Below are positions 7,007-15,588 of a DNA stretch of 64,000 nucleotides, one piece after another. Location: contig CAVWLJ010000010.1 in assembly GCA_963755755.1 (NCBI GenBank), forward strand, positions 372,001 through 436,000, in the 5' to 3' direction. The translations under genes and the position numbers were made by a program. The notes under the pieces are model-generated. The model was not told the DNA's origin, searched no databases, and saw only the letters and a program-made list of their open reading frames with translations. Every line of letters starts with the position of its first letter. Position 1 is the stretch's first letter. The stretch comes from DATKNA01 sp963755755 (lineage in GTDB: Bacteria; Actinomycetota; Actinomycetes; Actinomycetales; Kineosporiaceae).

Positions 7007-9163
7007 ATGGTCGTCGCGACCGGTCCCACACCCCCGTCCTCGGTCTCGCTCGCCGCCCAGGGCGTCGCCGTCGCGCGGCGCATCCCCTTCACTCTCGCCG
7101 TGGTGGCCGTGATGCTGGCCGCGGGCGTCGCGACCGGCGCCCTCTGGTCGTCCCTGCATGCGACGGGTCTCATGGACCGGCTGGCCTACGGCCTGCCCGC
7201 CCTCGAGGCGCACCGCTGGTGGACGCCCGTAACAGGCTCCTTCCTCGCCGAGGTCCCGCTGCAGTACCTGCCGGTGGCGGGTGGCTTCCTGGTGCTGGTC
7301 GGGTTCGCGGAGCTCCGGCTCGGGACGCGCCGGACGGCCGTCGTGACGGTGGTCCTCCAGCTCGCCGGCGTCCTCGGAGCCTCGCTGCTGCTCGCCCTGA
7401 CGAAGGAGCACGGGTGGCCCTGGGCCGACCGCACCTCGCACGTCCTGGACGTCGGGTTCTCGGCCGGCGCGCTCGGCGTGGCGGCCGCCGCGACCGCGAC
7501 ACTGCGGGCTCCCTGGCGGGGGCGGCTGCGCGCGGCGCTCCTGGCCTACGGAGCGGTGTCCTTCGTCTACATCGGCGTGCTCTGGGACCTCGAACACCTG
7601 CTCGCCATCGCCCTGGGCCTGGCGCTCGGTCCGCGCCTGGTCGGCCGGCGCATCGACCTGAGAGCCAGGTCGCTGAGCCGGCACGAGTACCGGCTGCTGG
7701 CCAGCGGCGCGTTCCTCGCGTCCGCCGCGGCCGCCTTCGCCAGCTCCCTCTCCGGCGCCGGCGGACCCTTGACCGTGGGGCTCGAGGACACCGAGACCTC
7801 GCTCACGAGCGGTTCTGTATTCGTGATCATCTGGCTGCTGGTCGCCAACGGGCTGCGGTCCGGACGCCGCCGCGCCTGGCGGTTCGCCGTCGGGCTGACG
7901 GTCGTCAGCCTCCTGGTGCTCGTCGGCGTCGGCATCGCCCTCGCGGTGGACCGGCACCCCGGCTGGCCGCTGGTGGCCTACACCGGCGTCCTCACCGCCG
8001 CACAGCTCGCGATCCTGCTCGTCGGTCGCCGGGCGTTCCGCAACCCGTCGCGCCGGCGGGCTCGACGCACGGCCGGGTCGTTCCACTTCTCCCCCGGCGA
8101 GGACGAGCGGACGCGGGCCGCCGACCTGCTGCGTACGAACGGCACCGTCAACCACCTCGCCTGGATGACGACCTGGCCGGAGAACCGCTGGTTCTTCACG
8201 GACAAGGAGTCCGGAGGATACGTCGCCTACCAGGCCCACGCGGGGGTCGCGCTCGGCCTGTGCGACCCGGTCGCCGCGACGGCCGGCGAACGCTCGGAGC
8301 TGCTGCGGGCCTTCGCCTATCGCGTCCAGTCGGCGGGTCTGCTGCCGTGCCTCTTCTCGGTCACCCAGGAGACGGCGGATCACGCGGCGGCCCGTCGCTG
8401 GAAGACCGTGCAGGTCGCCGAGGAAGCGGTGATCGGCCTGCCCGACCTGAAGTTCACGGGCAAGGCGTGGCAGGACGTCCGGACCGCGCTGAACCAGGCG
8501 GGCAAGCAGGGGCTCACGCACCGGCTCGTCTCGCTGGCCGCGCAACCCCGCGGCGTCCAGGTCCAGGTGCGGGCCATCTCCGAGCAGTGGGTGGGCGACA
8601 AGGGTCTGCCCGAGATGGGCTTCACCCTGGGCGGGCTCGAGGAGGCGATGGACCCCGACGTCCGGGTCGGTCTCGCCGTGGACGCGGAGGGCACCGTGCA
8701 CGGGGTGACCTCCTGGATGCCCGCCTACGGGCCGGGCGGCGGGCCGCCGCAGGGCTGGACGCTCGACGTCATGCGACGGCTGCCCGACGGCTTCCGCTAC
8801 ACGATGGAGTTCCTCATCGCGTCGGCGTGCCTGACGTTCAAGGAGGAGGGCGCCACCTACGTCTCGCTCTCCGGGGTGCCGCTCGCGCGGGCCGGGGATC
8901 CGCTCGACGACAGCGACCGCGGGGTCCTCGACGCCTTCCTGGACACCCTGGGCACCCGGCTCGAGCCCTACTACGGCTTCCGGTCCCTGCAGGCGTTCAA
9001 GTCGAAGTTTCAGCCGTCGCACGAGCCGCTCTACCTGGTGTTCCCGGACGAGGCGGCCCTGCCGCGGATCGGGCTCGCGCTCACCCGGGCCTACCTGCCC
9101 GAAGCCGGTGTCCGTGATCTGTTCTCGCTCGCCCGCCCGCCGCGCCGGCTGGTCAGGACGTGA
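7007..9163 (+). CDS. Membrane protein: rhomboid-like N-terminus fused to DUF2156 (MprF-type) acyltransferase domain
   Basis: 718 residues. The first half has about ten hydrophobic segments; the first six (about residues 28-210) resemble a rhomboid fold, with WWTPVTGSF near 71, DVGFSAGALG (Ser at about 152) and DLEHLLAIALG (His at about 197). The C-terminal third (about residues 365-700) is a DUF2156 domain as in the catalytic part of lysyl-phosphatidylglycerol synthases: FFTDKESGGYVAYQAHAGVALGLCDP, MEFLIASA, EPYYGFRSLQAFKSKFQP. It may therefore aminoacylate a membrane lipid, or carry some other tRNA-dependent transfer; protease activity of the N-terminus is unproven. ATG 7007 follows AGGAG at 6997-7001; an earlier in-frame GTG lacks this support. 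It opens the inserted block, ahead of the two-component genes. Confidence 0.8.
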   Translation: MVVATGPTPPSSVSLAAQGVAVARRIPFTLAVVAVMLAAGVATGALWSSLHATGLMDRLAYGLPALEAHRWWTPVTGSFLAEVPLQYLPVAGGFLVLVGFAELRLGTRRTAVVTVVLQLAGVLGASLLLALTKEHGWPWADRTSHVLDVGFSAGALGVAAAATATLRAPWRGRLRAALLAYGAVSFVYIGVLWDLEHLLAIALGLALGPRLVGRRIDLRARSLSRHEYRLLASGAFLASAAAAFASSLSGAGGPLTVGLEDTETSLTSGSVFVIIWLLVANGLRSGRRRAWRFAVGLTVVSLLVLVGVGIALAVDRHPGWPLVAYTGVLTAAQLAILLVGRRAFRNPSRRRARRTAGSFHFSPGEDERTRAADLLRTNGTVNHLAWMTTWPENRWFFTDKESGGYVAYQAHAGVALGLCDPVAATAGERSELLRAFAYRVQSAGLLPCLFSVTQETADHAAARRWKTVQVAEEAVIGLPDLKFTGKAWQDVRTALNQAGKQGLTHRLVSLAAQPRGVQVQVRAISEQWVGDKGLPEMGFTLGGLEEAMDPDVRVGLAVDAEGTVHGVTSWMPAYGPGGGPPQGWTLDVMRRLPDGFRYTMEFLIASACLTFKEEGATYVSLSGVPLARAGDPLDDSDRGVLDAFLDTLGTRLEPYYGFRSLQAFKSKFQPSHEPLYLVFPDEAALPRIGLALTRAYLPEAGVRDLFSLARPPRRLVRT

Positions 9164-9203
9164 GACCTGCCGGTGCGCACCCACCACCGCCTAGAGTCGA
9201 CGG

Positions 9204-9872
9204 ATGGCCCTGCGGCTGGTGTTCGCCGAGGACAACTACCTCGTGCGGGAGGGGACGGCGGCCCTGCTCGCGCAGTCGCCGGAGCTCGACGTCGTCGCGC
9301 TCGCCCAGGACCTCGAGGAGCTCCTCGCGGCGGTCGAGGAGCATCGCCCGGACGTCGTGCTCACCGACATCCGGATGCCCCCCACGTGGACCGCCGAGGG
9401 CATCGAGGCCGCCCGCCGGATCCGGGCCGAGCACCCGCGGATCGGCGTCGTCGTCCTCTCCCAGTACGCCGAGGACGCCTACGCGGTCGACCTGCTGAAG
9501 GAGGGCGCCGGGGGGCTGGGATACCTCCTGAAGGAACGGGTCTCGCAACTGGAGCAGGTCGTGAGCGCACTGCGCGCCGTGGCCGAGGGCGAATCCGTCA
9601 TCGACGCGAAGGTCGTGGAGGCGCTCGTCGCGCGCCGTCCGGCCGATACCGGCCCGCTGGGGGAGCTGGCCCCGCGTGAGCTGGACGTGCTGCGGGAGAT
9701 GGCCAGCGGCAAGAGCAACCAGGCCATCGCCCGGACGCTGTTCCTCAGCGAGCGGGCGGTGGAGAAGAACATCAACGCCGTGTTCACCAAGCTCGCGCTC
9801 GGTCACGAGCCGGACGTCAACCGCCGCGTCCGGGCGGTCCTCACCTTCCTGGACGCGACGGCCGCGGGCTGA
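9204..9872 (+). CDS. NarL/LuxR-family response regulator
   Basis: 222 residues: a receiver domain with acidic pocket ED at about residues 9-10, phosphoacceptor Asp at about 55 in LTDIRMPP and the conserved Lys in YLLKERV, then a LuxR-type helix-turn-helix (LAPRELDVLREMASGKSNQA, LFLSERAVEKNINAVFTKL) at about 152-205. It is a transcription factor controlled by phosphorylation. The partner is most likely the histidine kinase encoded 55 bases downstream. The start ATG stands 6 bases after TAGAGT (9192-9197), so the transcript is probably leaderless. The conserved motifs before the DUF2156 gene and the ABC operon are plausible targets, but that is inference. Confidence 0.9.
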   Translation: MALRLVFAEDNYLVREGTAALLAQSPELDVVALAQDLEELLAAVEEHRPDVVLTDIRMPPTWTAEGIEAARRIRAEHPRIGVVVLSQYAEDAYAVDLLKEGAGGLGYLLKERVSQLEQVVSALRAVAEGESVIDAKVVEALVARRPADTGPLGELAPRELDVLREMASGKSNQAIARTLFLSERAVEKNINAVFTKLALGHEPDVNRRVRAVLTFLDATAAG

Positions 9873-9927
9873 ACCGGCCCGCCTGGGGGTCTGGTGCCGG
9901 GTGCTCCCCGCAGCCCAGACTCGCCAC

Positions 9928-11208
9928 ATGGGCGCCGGGGGCGGGCAGGACCGCGGGGCGTGGACCTCCCGCGTCCTCGTGCCGGTGCTGCTCGCCGGCT
10001 ATGTCGCCGTCCTGTACGCCGCGACGGTGCTCGTCGGGCGCGCCCTCGTCGGCGGTTCGCCCGCCGCCGGGTTCGCGCTGACCGTCCTCGCCGCCGCCGT
10101 CGCGGCCCTCACGCTCGACCCCCTGGCCGGCCGGCTCCGCCGGCGACTGCCGGTGCTGCCCCAGGACCGGCTGGCCCGCCTCGCCCGCGGCGCGCTGGCC
10201 GCGGCCGACCTCAGCGACGTGCTCCGCAGCACCGGGCAGCTCCTGCAGGAAGGCCTCGGGGCCACGTCCGTCGAGATCATCGTCGGCGCGCCGACGGCCG
10301 GCGACCCGGGCACGGACGTCGTCGTGTCGGTGCTGGAGCGGGCGGGGACGACCTTCGGCGCTCTGCGGGTCACCCTGCCGCCGGGCACCCGGCTGTCGCC
10401 TCGCGACGAGGCGCTCCTGGCCAAGGTGGCCGAGCACCTCACGACGATCCTGCAGGAGGCCGCCCTGCGGGATGCCCTGCGGACCACGGTGGCGCAGGCG
10501 GAGCTCCGGGTCGCCGACCTCCGGCTGTCCCGGCAGCGGATCGTGCTCGCCTGGTACGAGGGGCGCCGGCAGGTGGAGCGCGACATCCACGACGGCGCGC
10601 AGCAGCACCTCGTGGCGCTGGCGGTGCATCTGGGGCTGCTGCGCTCGCTCGTCGCGGACCGGCCCTCGGCGTCCACCGCCGCCGCGGCCGTGCGGGCGGC
10701 GTCGTCGGCCCGGTCGGCGCTGGCCGCCCTCGAGGAGCTGTCCCACGGGCTCTACCCCGCCCGCCTGGCCGAGCACGGGCTCGGTGTCGCGCTGGAGCAG
10801 GCGGGCCGCACCAGCCCGGTGCGTGTCGCCGTCGACGCGCGCGACCTGCCGCGGACCGATCCGGACGTGGAGGCCGCGGTCTACTTCTGCTGTCTGGAGG
10901 CGATGCAGAACGCGGCCAAGCATGCCCGAGCGACCCGGGTGGACCTCCGCCTCGTCGTCCGGGACGGCGCCCTGACGTTCGCCGTGACGGACGACGGACG
11001 GGGATTCCTCGCCTCCTCCGCCCTGCCCGGAGCGGGAACGCACAACATGCGCGATCGGCTCGAGGCGCTCGGCGGCGCCCTCTCGGTGACGTCCGCCCCC
11101 GGCGCGGGCACGACCGTGTCCGGCGAGGTCCCGGCCCTCCCGCGGCAGGCCGCACCCCGGGTTCCGCTGCCGCGATCCGGACCCTCGCGACGTCCGGCGG
11201 GTGGCTGA
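9928..11208 (+). CDS. Sensor histidine kinase, HisKA_3 type
   Basis: 426 residues. Two N-terminal transmembrane segments (about 15-38 and 47-64), a short GAF-like region (about 85-180), the dimerisation/phosphoacceptor helix with ERDIHDGAQQHL (His at about 221) and an HATPase with N box EAMQNAAKHARAT and G1 box DDGRGF. This is the NarX/DesK-like class that pairs with LuxR-type regulators such as the one just upstream. The ATG stands 6 bases after CAGACT (9916-9921), suggesting a leaderless start, though cotranscription with the regulator is also possible. The C-terminus is a short Pro/Arg-rich tail. The stop is followed within a base by the start of the second, degenerate kinase gene. Confidence 0.9.
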   Translation: MGAGGGQDRGAWTSRVLVPVLLAGYVAVLYAATVLVGRALVGGSPAAGFALTVLAAAVAALTLDPLAGRLRRRLPVLPQDRLARLARGALAAADLSDVLRSTGQLLQEGLGATSVEIIVGAPTAGDPGTDVVVSVLERAGTTFGALRVTLPPGTRLSPRDEALLAKVAEHLTTILQEAALRDALRTTVAQAELRVADLRLSRQRIVLAWYEGRRQVERDIHDGAQQHLVALAVHLGLLRSLVADRPSASTAAAAVRAASSARSALAALEELSHGLYPARLAEHGLGVALEQAGRTSPVRVAVDARDLPRTDPDVEAAVYFCCLEAMQNAAKHARATRVDLRLVVRDGALTFAVTDDGRGFLASSALPGAGTHNMRDRLEALGGALSVTSAPGAGTTVSGEVPALPRQAAPRVPLPRSGPSRRPAGG

Positions 11209-11209
11209 C

Positions 11210-13256
11210 ATGCGGCTCGCCCGTCACGCCTGGATCTTCGTCGTCCTCACCGCTGCCCTCGCCGCGGCTCAGGCGGCCCTGCTCCGGGCCGGGGGCGTAC
11301 CGCTCCTGTCGGCCACGGCGGTGGGCAACGGCTTTCCCGGCATCACCGTGGCGACCGTGGTTGGTGCGCTGGTGGGAGCGGTCATCCTCTCCCGCCGCCC
11401 GCGGCACCCGATCGGATGGCTCTTCTGCCTCGGCCAGCTCGGTGTGGCCGCCGGCCTGGCCGCGCGGGCGGCCGGGGACGCCGCTCTCGCCGGCGAGCTC
11501 GGCTTCCCGGAGGCGGGCCGGACCTGGGAGTGGATCGGGGACCTCCTCGGCAGCGTGTTCGCCCTCATGCTGCTCGCCGTCCTCCTGCTCCTGGCTCCCG
11601 ACGGGCGGCTGCCGTCGCCGCGATGGTGGCCCGCGCTGCTGCTGCCGCCGGCGTCCTACGCGCTGCTCGCGGTGACCCTGGTGGCCCTCGCCCGGCCGTC
11701 CGAGGTGGGTCTGTCGGGGCGGGTCCCGCACGCGTCGCTGGTCGATCCGCTCGTGGCCGCGTCGAGCACGGGGGTGTTCGCCGGGCTGGTGGCCGGGGCC
11801 GCGGCGGTCGTCGTCCGGCTGGTGCGGGCCCGGGGCGAGGCGCGACAGCAGATGCGATGGATCGCCGTGGCGTCGATCGGTCTCGCCGTGGTGCCGGTCC
11901 TGGCGGTCGCGGTCAACCTCACCGGCCGGCCCACACCCCTGGTGCTCGTGCTCGCCCTGCACCTGGCGTACCTGGCGGTCCCCGTCGCCACCGGCTTCGC
12001 CGTTCTGCGCTACCGGCTCTACGACGTCGACCGGGTCATCGGCGGAGCCGTCGTCCTCACCGTGCTCGTCGTGGTCGCCTCGGCCGGCTATCTCCTCGCC
12101 GTGGCCGCCGTCGGCCGCGCCGCCGAGGACCGTGGCCGTCCCTCGTGGCTGGCCCTCGTCGCCTTCGTCGTGGTGGTGCTGGCCCTCCAGCCGGTGCGGC
12201 GCGTCGCGGGCCGGGGCGCCGACCGGCTCGTCTATGGACCCCGGGCCGCCCGTTACGCGGTGCTCGTCGCGCACTCGGAACACCTGGCGGACGCCGTCGG
12301 GGGCCGTGCCTTCCTCACCGGTGTCGCCCAGACGACGGCGAGGCTCCTGGCGTCGACCTCCTGCCGCGCGGCCGTCCGGCTGGACGACGGCCGCGAGGTG
12401 AGCGGGGTCTGGCCGCCGGGGGCGTCCGAGCCCGGCCCGGGTGCGCTGGAGGTCCCCGTCCGGCACGACGGCGTCGTCGTCGGTCGGCTGGTGCTCGACC
12501 TCCCGCCGCAGGCCGCGCCGTCGCCCTCCCGTCGTCGGGTGCTGCGGGAGTTCTGCGAGCAGGCCGGCCCGGCGTTCCGGACCACCGGACTCGAGGAGTC
12601 GCTGCGGGCCGGCGCGATCCGGCTCGCGGGGGTGGACGCGCAGCTGGCGGCGTCCCGGCAGCGCCTGCTCGCGGCCGAGGACTCCGGCCGGCGACAGGTG
12701 GCCTCCGCCATCCGGGTCGGCGTGGTGAGTGGCCTGCGTGAGGTGCCGGACCGGCTGTCGGCCGTGGTCGCCGTGTCCCGGCGCGATCCGGCGGCCGCCG
12801 CGCGCCTCGTCGACGGATGCGTCGCCGCCACCACCGACGCCCTCGAGCAGCTGCGCGACATCACCCGGACGATCAGCCCTCCGATGCTCGACCAACGCGG
12901 CCTGTATGCCGCCCTCGTGGCCCGCCGCTCACCGCCCGGAGCCACCGTCGACGTCGGCTCGGTGCCGGCTCCCGGCGTGCGCTGGCCGGCGGACGTCGAG
13001 GCCTGCGCCTACTTCTGCTGCGCCGAGCTCCTGCGCGGCGCGAGCGGCGGCGTCCGCGTGCTGCTCGCCGCGGACCCCGCGGGGCTGGTGGTGAGCCTCA
13101 CCTTCGAGCAGGGCGAGGGGCCGGCCGCGCCCGCAGCTCGAGGCCGCCGCGGACCGCGCCGGCGCACTGGACGGAGGCCTCGTCCGGACCGGGCGCGAGG
13201 TCCGGCTCACGATCCCCGTCCCCCGGTCCCCTGCGCCTCGGCCCACGCCCGGCTGA
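11210..13256 (+). CDS. Degenerate (pseudo) histidine kinase with N-terminal membrane domain; frame change near the 3' end
   Basis: About 680 residues. Residues 5-330 hold roughly eight to ten membrane segments; a GAF-like part follows, then a region aligning with a HisKA_3 kinase. The H box, ERDIHDGAQ in the neighbouring kinase, is here RRQVASAIRVGV without histidine; the N box, EAMQNAAKHA in the neighbour, is AELLRGASGG without asparagine; no G1 box is visible. YFCC just before the N box is shared with the neighbour, showing common ancestry. The frame shifts +1 near 13118-13132; the corrected end is 13256, overlapping the convergent regulator gene by 50 bases. The protein probably senses or scaffolds rather than phosphorylates. 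GTG 11201 is an alternative start. Confidence 0.75.
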
Positions 13257-13596
13257 GGCTCCCGGGGTCGAAGGCGGCCTTCGCCAGGTAGCAGAGCGCC
13301 CCGCTGGCGAGCACCTGCTCCTGGACGTCGACGACGGAACCGCCCGAGAGGACGACGACCGCGGGCGGGCTCGGCGACGCCGTCAGCAGACGCGTGGCGG
13401 CCCAGCCGTCGATGCCGGGCAGCTGGAGGTCCATGAGGACCAGATCCGGGTGCAGCCGCGCGGCGAGGAGGACGGCCTCCTCGCCGGACCCGGCGACGCC
13501 GACGACGCCGAACCCGGCGGTGGCCTCGACGACCGCCGCCGCGGCCAGGCGGAAGGGCGCCTGGTCGTCGACGATCAGCACTGCGATCTGCGCCAC
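13207..13596 (-). CDS. Single-domain response regulator (receiver only)
   Basis: 129 residues, a stand-alone CheY-like receiver: acidic pair DD at about 10-11 in LIVDDQAPFR, phosphoacceptor Asp at about 56 in LVLMDLQLPG, and Lys in YLAKAAFD. No output domain, so it would act by protein contact, phosphate transfer or as a phosphate sink. It points against the degenerate kinase and overlaps its 3' end by 50 bases. The GTG start at 13596 is preceded on the minus strand by a purine-rich site (GAGGTGAGG). Its presence next to a kinase without phosphoacceptor is unusual; the intact kinase upstream could serve it. Confidence 0.85.
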   Translation of the reverse strand: MAQIAVLIVDDQAPFRLAAAAVVEATAGFGVVGVAGSGEEAVLLAARLHPDLVLMDLQLPGIDGWAATRLLTASPSPPAVVVLSGGSVVDVQEQVLASGALCYLAKAAFDPGSLSRAWAEAQGTGGRGS

Positions 13597-13692
13597 CTGC
13601 CACCTCACCTCGCAGCGCACGCTAGTCCGCGCACCCGCCCGTCGGCAGCGGGGCCAACCGACCGGGAGCGGTGCGGGCTTCCTCCCGGCGAC

Positions 13693-13730
13693 GTGCGGGT
13701 GGCACCCCCGCGATCCCAGTGCCGCACGGA
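13693..13730 (+). promoter_or_regulatory. Conserved upstream motif, copy 2
   Basis: GTGCGGGTGGCACCCC (13693-13708) and CCGCACGGA (13722-13730), separated by the same 13-base distance as at 6915-6952 although the spacer differs. It lies 54 bases before the ABC transporter start. The rest of the 187-base gap between the divergent receiver gene and the transporter shows nothing further. Confidence 0.5.
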
Positions 13731-13783
13731 GCACGCTTCCGGCGTCCGCCCGACTCGGAGCGACGCATCCGCGAGGAGCCCCA

Positions 13784-14737
13784 GTGACCATCTCCTTCAC
13801 CCGCCTGACGAAGCGGTACGGAACGGTGACGGCGGTCGACGACCTCTCCGTCGACGTCCAGCCCGGCCGGATCACCGCGTTCCTGGGCCCGAACGGGTCC
13901 GGGAAGACGACCAGCATGCGAGCGCTGCTCGGCCTCACCGTCGCGACCTCGGGCAGCGCCACCATCGACGGCCGGCGTTACCGGGACGTGCCGCATCCCA
14001 TGCGGGTCGTCGGGGCCGTGCTCGACCAGGGCCTGCACCCCAACCGGACGGCGCGCCGGCACTTGCGCATCCTCGCGCTCCAGGCCGGGGTCCCGCGCGC
14101 CCGGGTCGAGGAGATGCTCGAGCTCGTCGGTCTGACGGCAGCCGCCGACCGCCGCGTCGGCGGCTACTCCCTGGGCATGCGGCAGCGCCTCGCCCTCGGC
14201 GGCGCTCTCATCGGCGACCCGGCCGCCCTCGTGCTCGACGAGCCGTTCAACGGCCTGGACCCCGACGGCATCTGGATGATGCGGGCCTTCCTGCGGACCT
14301 TCGCGGATCGCGGCGGCACCGTCTTCCTGTCCAGCCATCTGCTGGCCGAGGTGGCGACCACCGCCGACGACGCCGTGATCATCAGCCGGGGCCGGCTCGT
14401 CCGCGCGGGAACCGTTCGCGACCTCGTGCGGCCCGGAGGCGTCTCCGTCGTCACGCAGGACGCACCGGCCCTCGCCGCGGCCCTGTCCGAGGCCGGCGCC
14501 AGGGTGGAGCAGACCGGGCCGGACGTGCTGCTGGTCCACGGCGCGGACGCGGCGACGATCGCGGCCGCCGCCGTTCGCGCGGGCGCGCTCGTGACGGGCC
14601 TCCAGGAGCAGTCCGCCGACCTCGAGTCCGTCTTCCAGGAACTCGTGCACGCGTCGACGCCCCCGGCGTCCGCGCCGTCCACGCCTCCCGTCGTCCGGCA
14701 GGCCGGACCCACCGACCACCAGGAGTTGTCGTCGTGA
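13784..14737 (+). CDS. ABC transporter ATP-binding protein
   Basis: 317 residues. Walker A GPNGSGKT at about 35-42, signature YSLGMRQRLALG, Walker B ALVLDEPFNGLDP, switch histidine in FLSSHLLAE. The C-terminal 100 residues are a DUF4162-like tail typical of ATPases that work with ABC-2 permeases. GTG start preceded by GAGGAG (13773-13778); the stop overlaps the permease start by 4 bases (GTGA), so the two form one transporter. Role: export of an unknown compound or membrane housekeeping; the neighbouring regulator genes suggest it responds to envelope or drug stress, by inference. Confidence 0.9.
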   Translation: MTISFTRLTKRYGTVTAVDDLSVDVQPGRITAFLGPNGSGKTTSMRALLGLTVATSGSATIDGRRYRDVPHPMRVVGAVLDQGLHPNRTARRHLRILALQAGVPRARVEEMLELVGLTAAADRRVGGYSLGMRQRLALGGALIGDPAALVLDEPFNGLDPDGIWMMRAFLRTFADRGGTVFLSSHLLAEVATTADDAVIISRGRLVRAGTVRDLVRPGGVSVVTQDAPALAAALSEAGARVEQTGPDVLLVHGADAATIAAAAVRAGALVTGLQEQSADLESVFQELVHASTPPASAPSTPPVVRQAGPTDHQELSS

Positions 14738-15525
14738 CCACCACCACGCTGTCCACCCTGAGGACGAACACCCGGCTGCCGTACCGGCAGACCTACGTCG
14801 AGTACCGCAAGCTGACGTCCACGCCGGCCGTCTACGTGGCATCAGGCGTCATGGTCGGGCTCGCCGTGGTCGGCCTCCTGACCAACGTCTTCCTGGCCGG
14901 AACGAACGGGCAGCCCGCGCTCGGGACCACGGCCAACGTGAGCAAGTCGCTCTCGGTGTCGGCCCTCACGGGCACGACGATGCTCATCCTGGGGATCCTC
15001 GTGATGGCCGGGGAGTTCCGGCACCGGACGATCCTCGCGACCTACCTGGGCGAGCCGCACAAGGGTCGGGTGCTCGTCGCCAAGCTCGTGCTCATGGGCG
15101 TCCTGGGCCTGGTCGTCGGCGCCGTCGTCTTCGGCCTGACCCTCGGGATCGCGATCCCGCTGTACGCCGCCAAGGGCGTCCACACGCTGCCGATCGACAT
15201 CGGCCGCTACTGGCTCGGCGCGACCTTGGCCACCGGGTGCTACGCCCTGCTGGGTGTGGCCGTCGGCGCTCTCGTCCGGAACACCGTCGGCGCGGTCATC
15301 GGGGCCCTGGTCTGGGTGCAGGTGGTGGAGCAGCTGATCCTGGCGAACATCTTCCCGGAGCTGGCCAAGTGGCTGCCCACCGGTGCTGCCGTCGGGCTCA
15401 CCGTGCCCGCGAACCCCGGGCAGGACGTGCTCTCCCCGGGGATCGCACTGCTCGTCCTGCTCGGCTGGACGGTGCTCATCTCCGTCGTCGCCACCGCGGT
15501 GAACGCCCGCCGCGAGCTGCGCTGA
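14734..15525 (+). CDS. ABC-2 type permease
   Basis: 263 residues with about six hydrophobic segments (about 32-50, 76-92, 105-135, 160-178, 185-200, 233-253). It is the membrane partner of the ATPase immediately upstream: GTG start inside the ATPase stop, AGGAG at 14721-14725. The family (ABC2_membrane-like, as in bacitracin or lantibiotic-type and Na+ exporters) moves substrates outward, but no substrate can be named from sequence. No accessory substrate-binding protein is encoded next to it, consistent with an exporter. The next gene is 63 bases downstream and encodes a secreted protein. Confidence 0.85.
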   Translation: MTTTTLSTLRTNTRLPYRQTYVEYRKLTSTPAVYVASGVMVGLAVVGLLTNVFLAGTNGQPALGTTANVSKSLSVSALTGTTMLILGILVMAGEFRHRTILATYLGEPHKGRVLVAKLVLMGVLGLVVGAVVFGLTLGIAIPLYAAKGVHTLPIDIGRYWLGATLATGCYALLGVAVGALVRNTVGAVIGALVWVQVVEQLILANIFPELAKWLPTGAAVGLTVPANPGQDVLSPGIALLVLLGWTVLISVVATAVNARRELR

Positions 15526-15588
15526 CGCCCGCACCGTTCCAGGCGCCCCTCTTCGTTCCCTCCACCCCTCGACTTCCAGGAGCCCGTC

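Noticed and set aside
9894..9930. A possible third copy of the GTGCGGGTGGCACCCC motif before the 9928 kinase gene
   Set aside because: Only loose similarity (GTGCCGGGTGCTCCCC), spacing differs by gaps, and the stretch coincides with the -10 and start codon; not counted.
10439..12895. Long minus-strand frame opposite the two kinase genes, and similar long frames opposite 2.2-4.2 kb and 23.7-26.5 kb
   Set aside because: All oppose clear genes; low-complexity His/Asp/Gly/Arg translations and no start signals.
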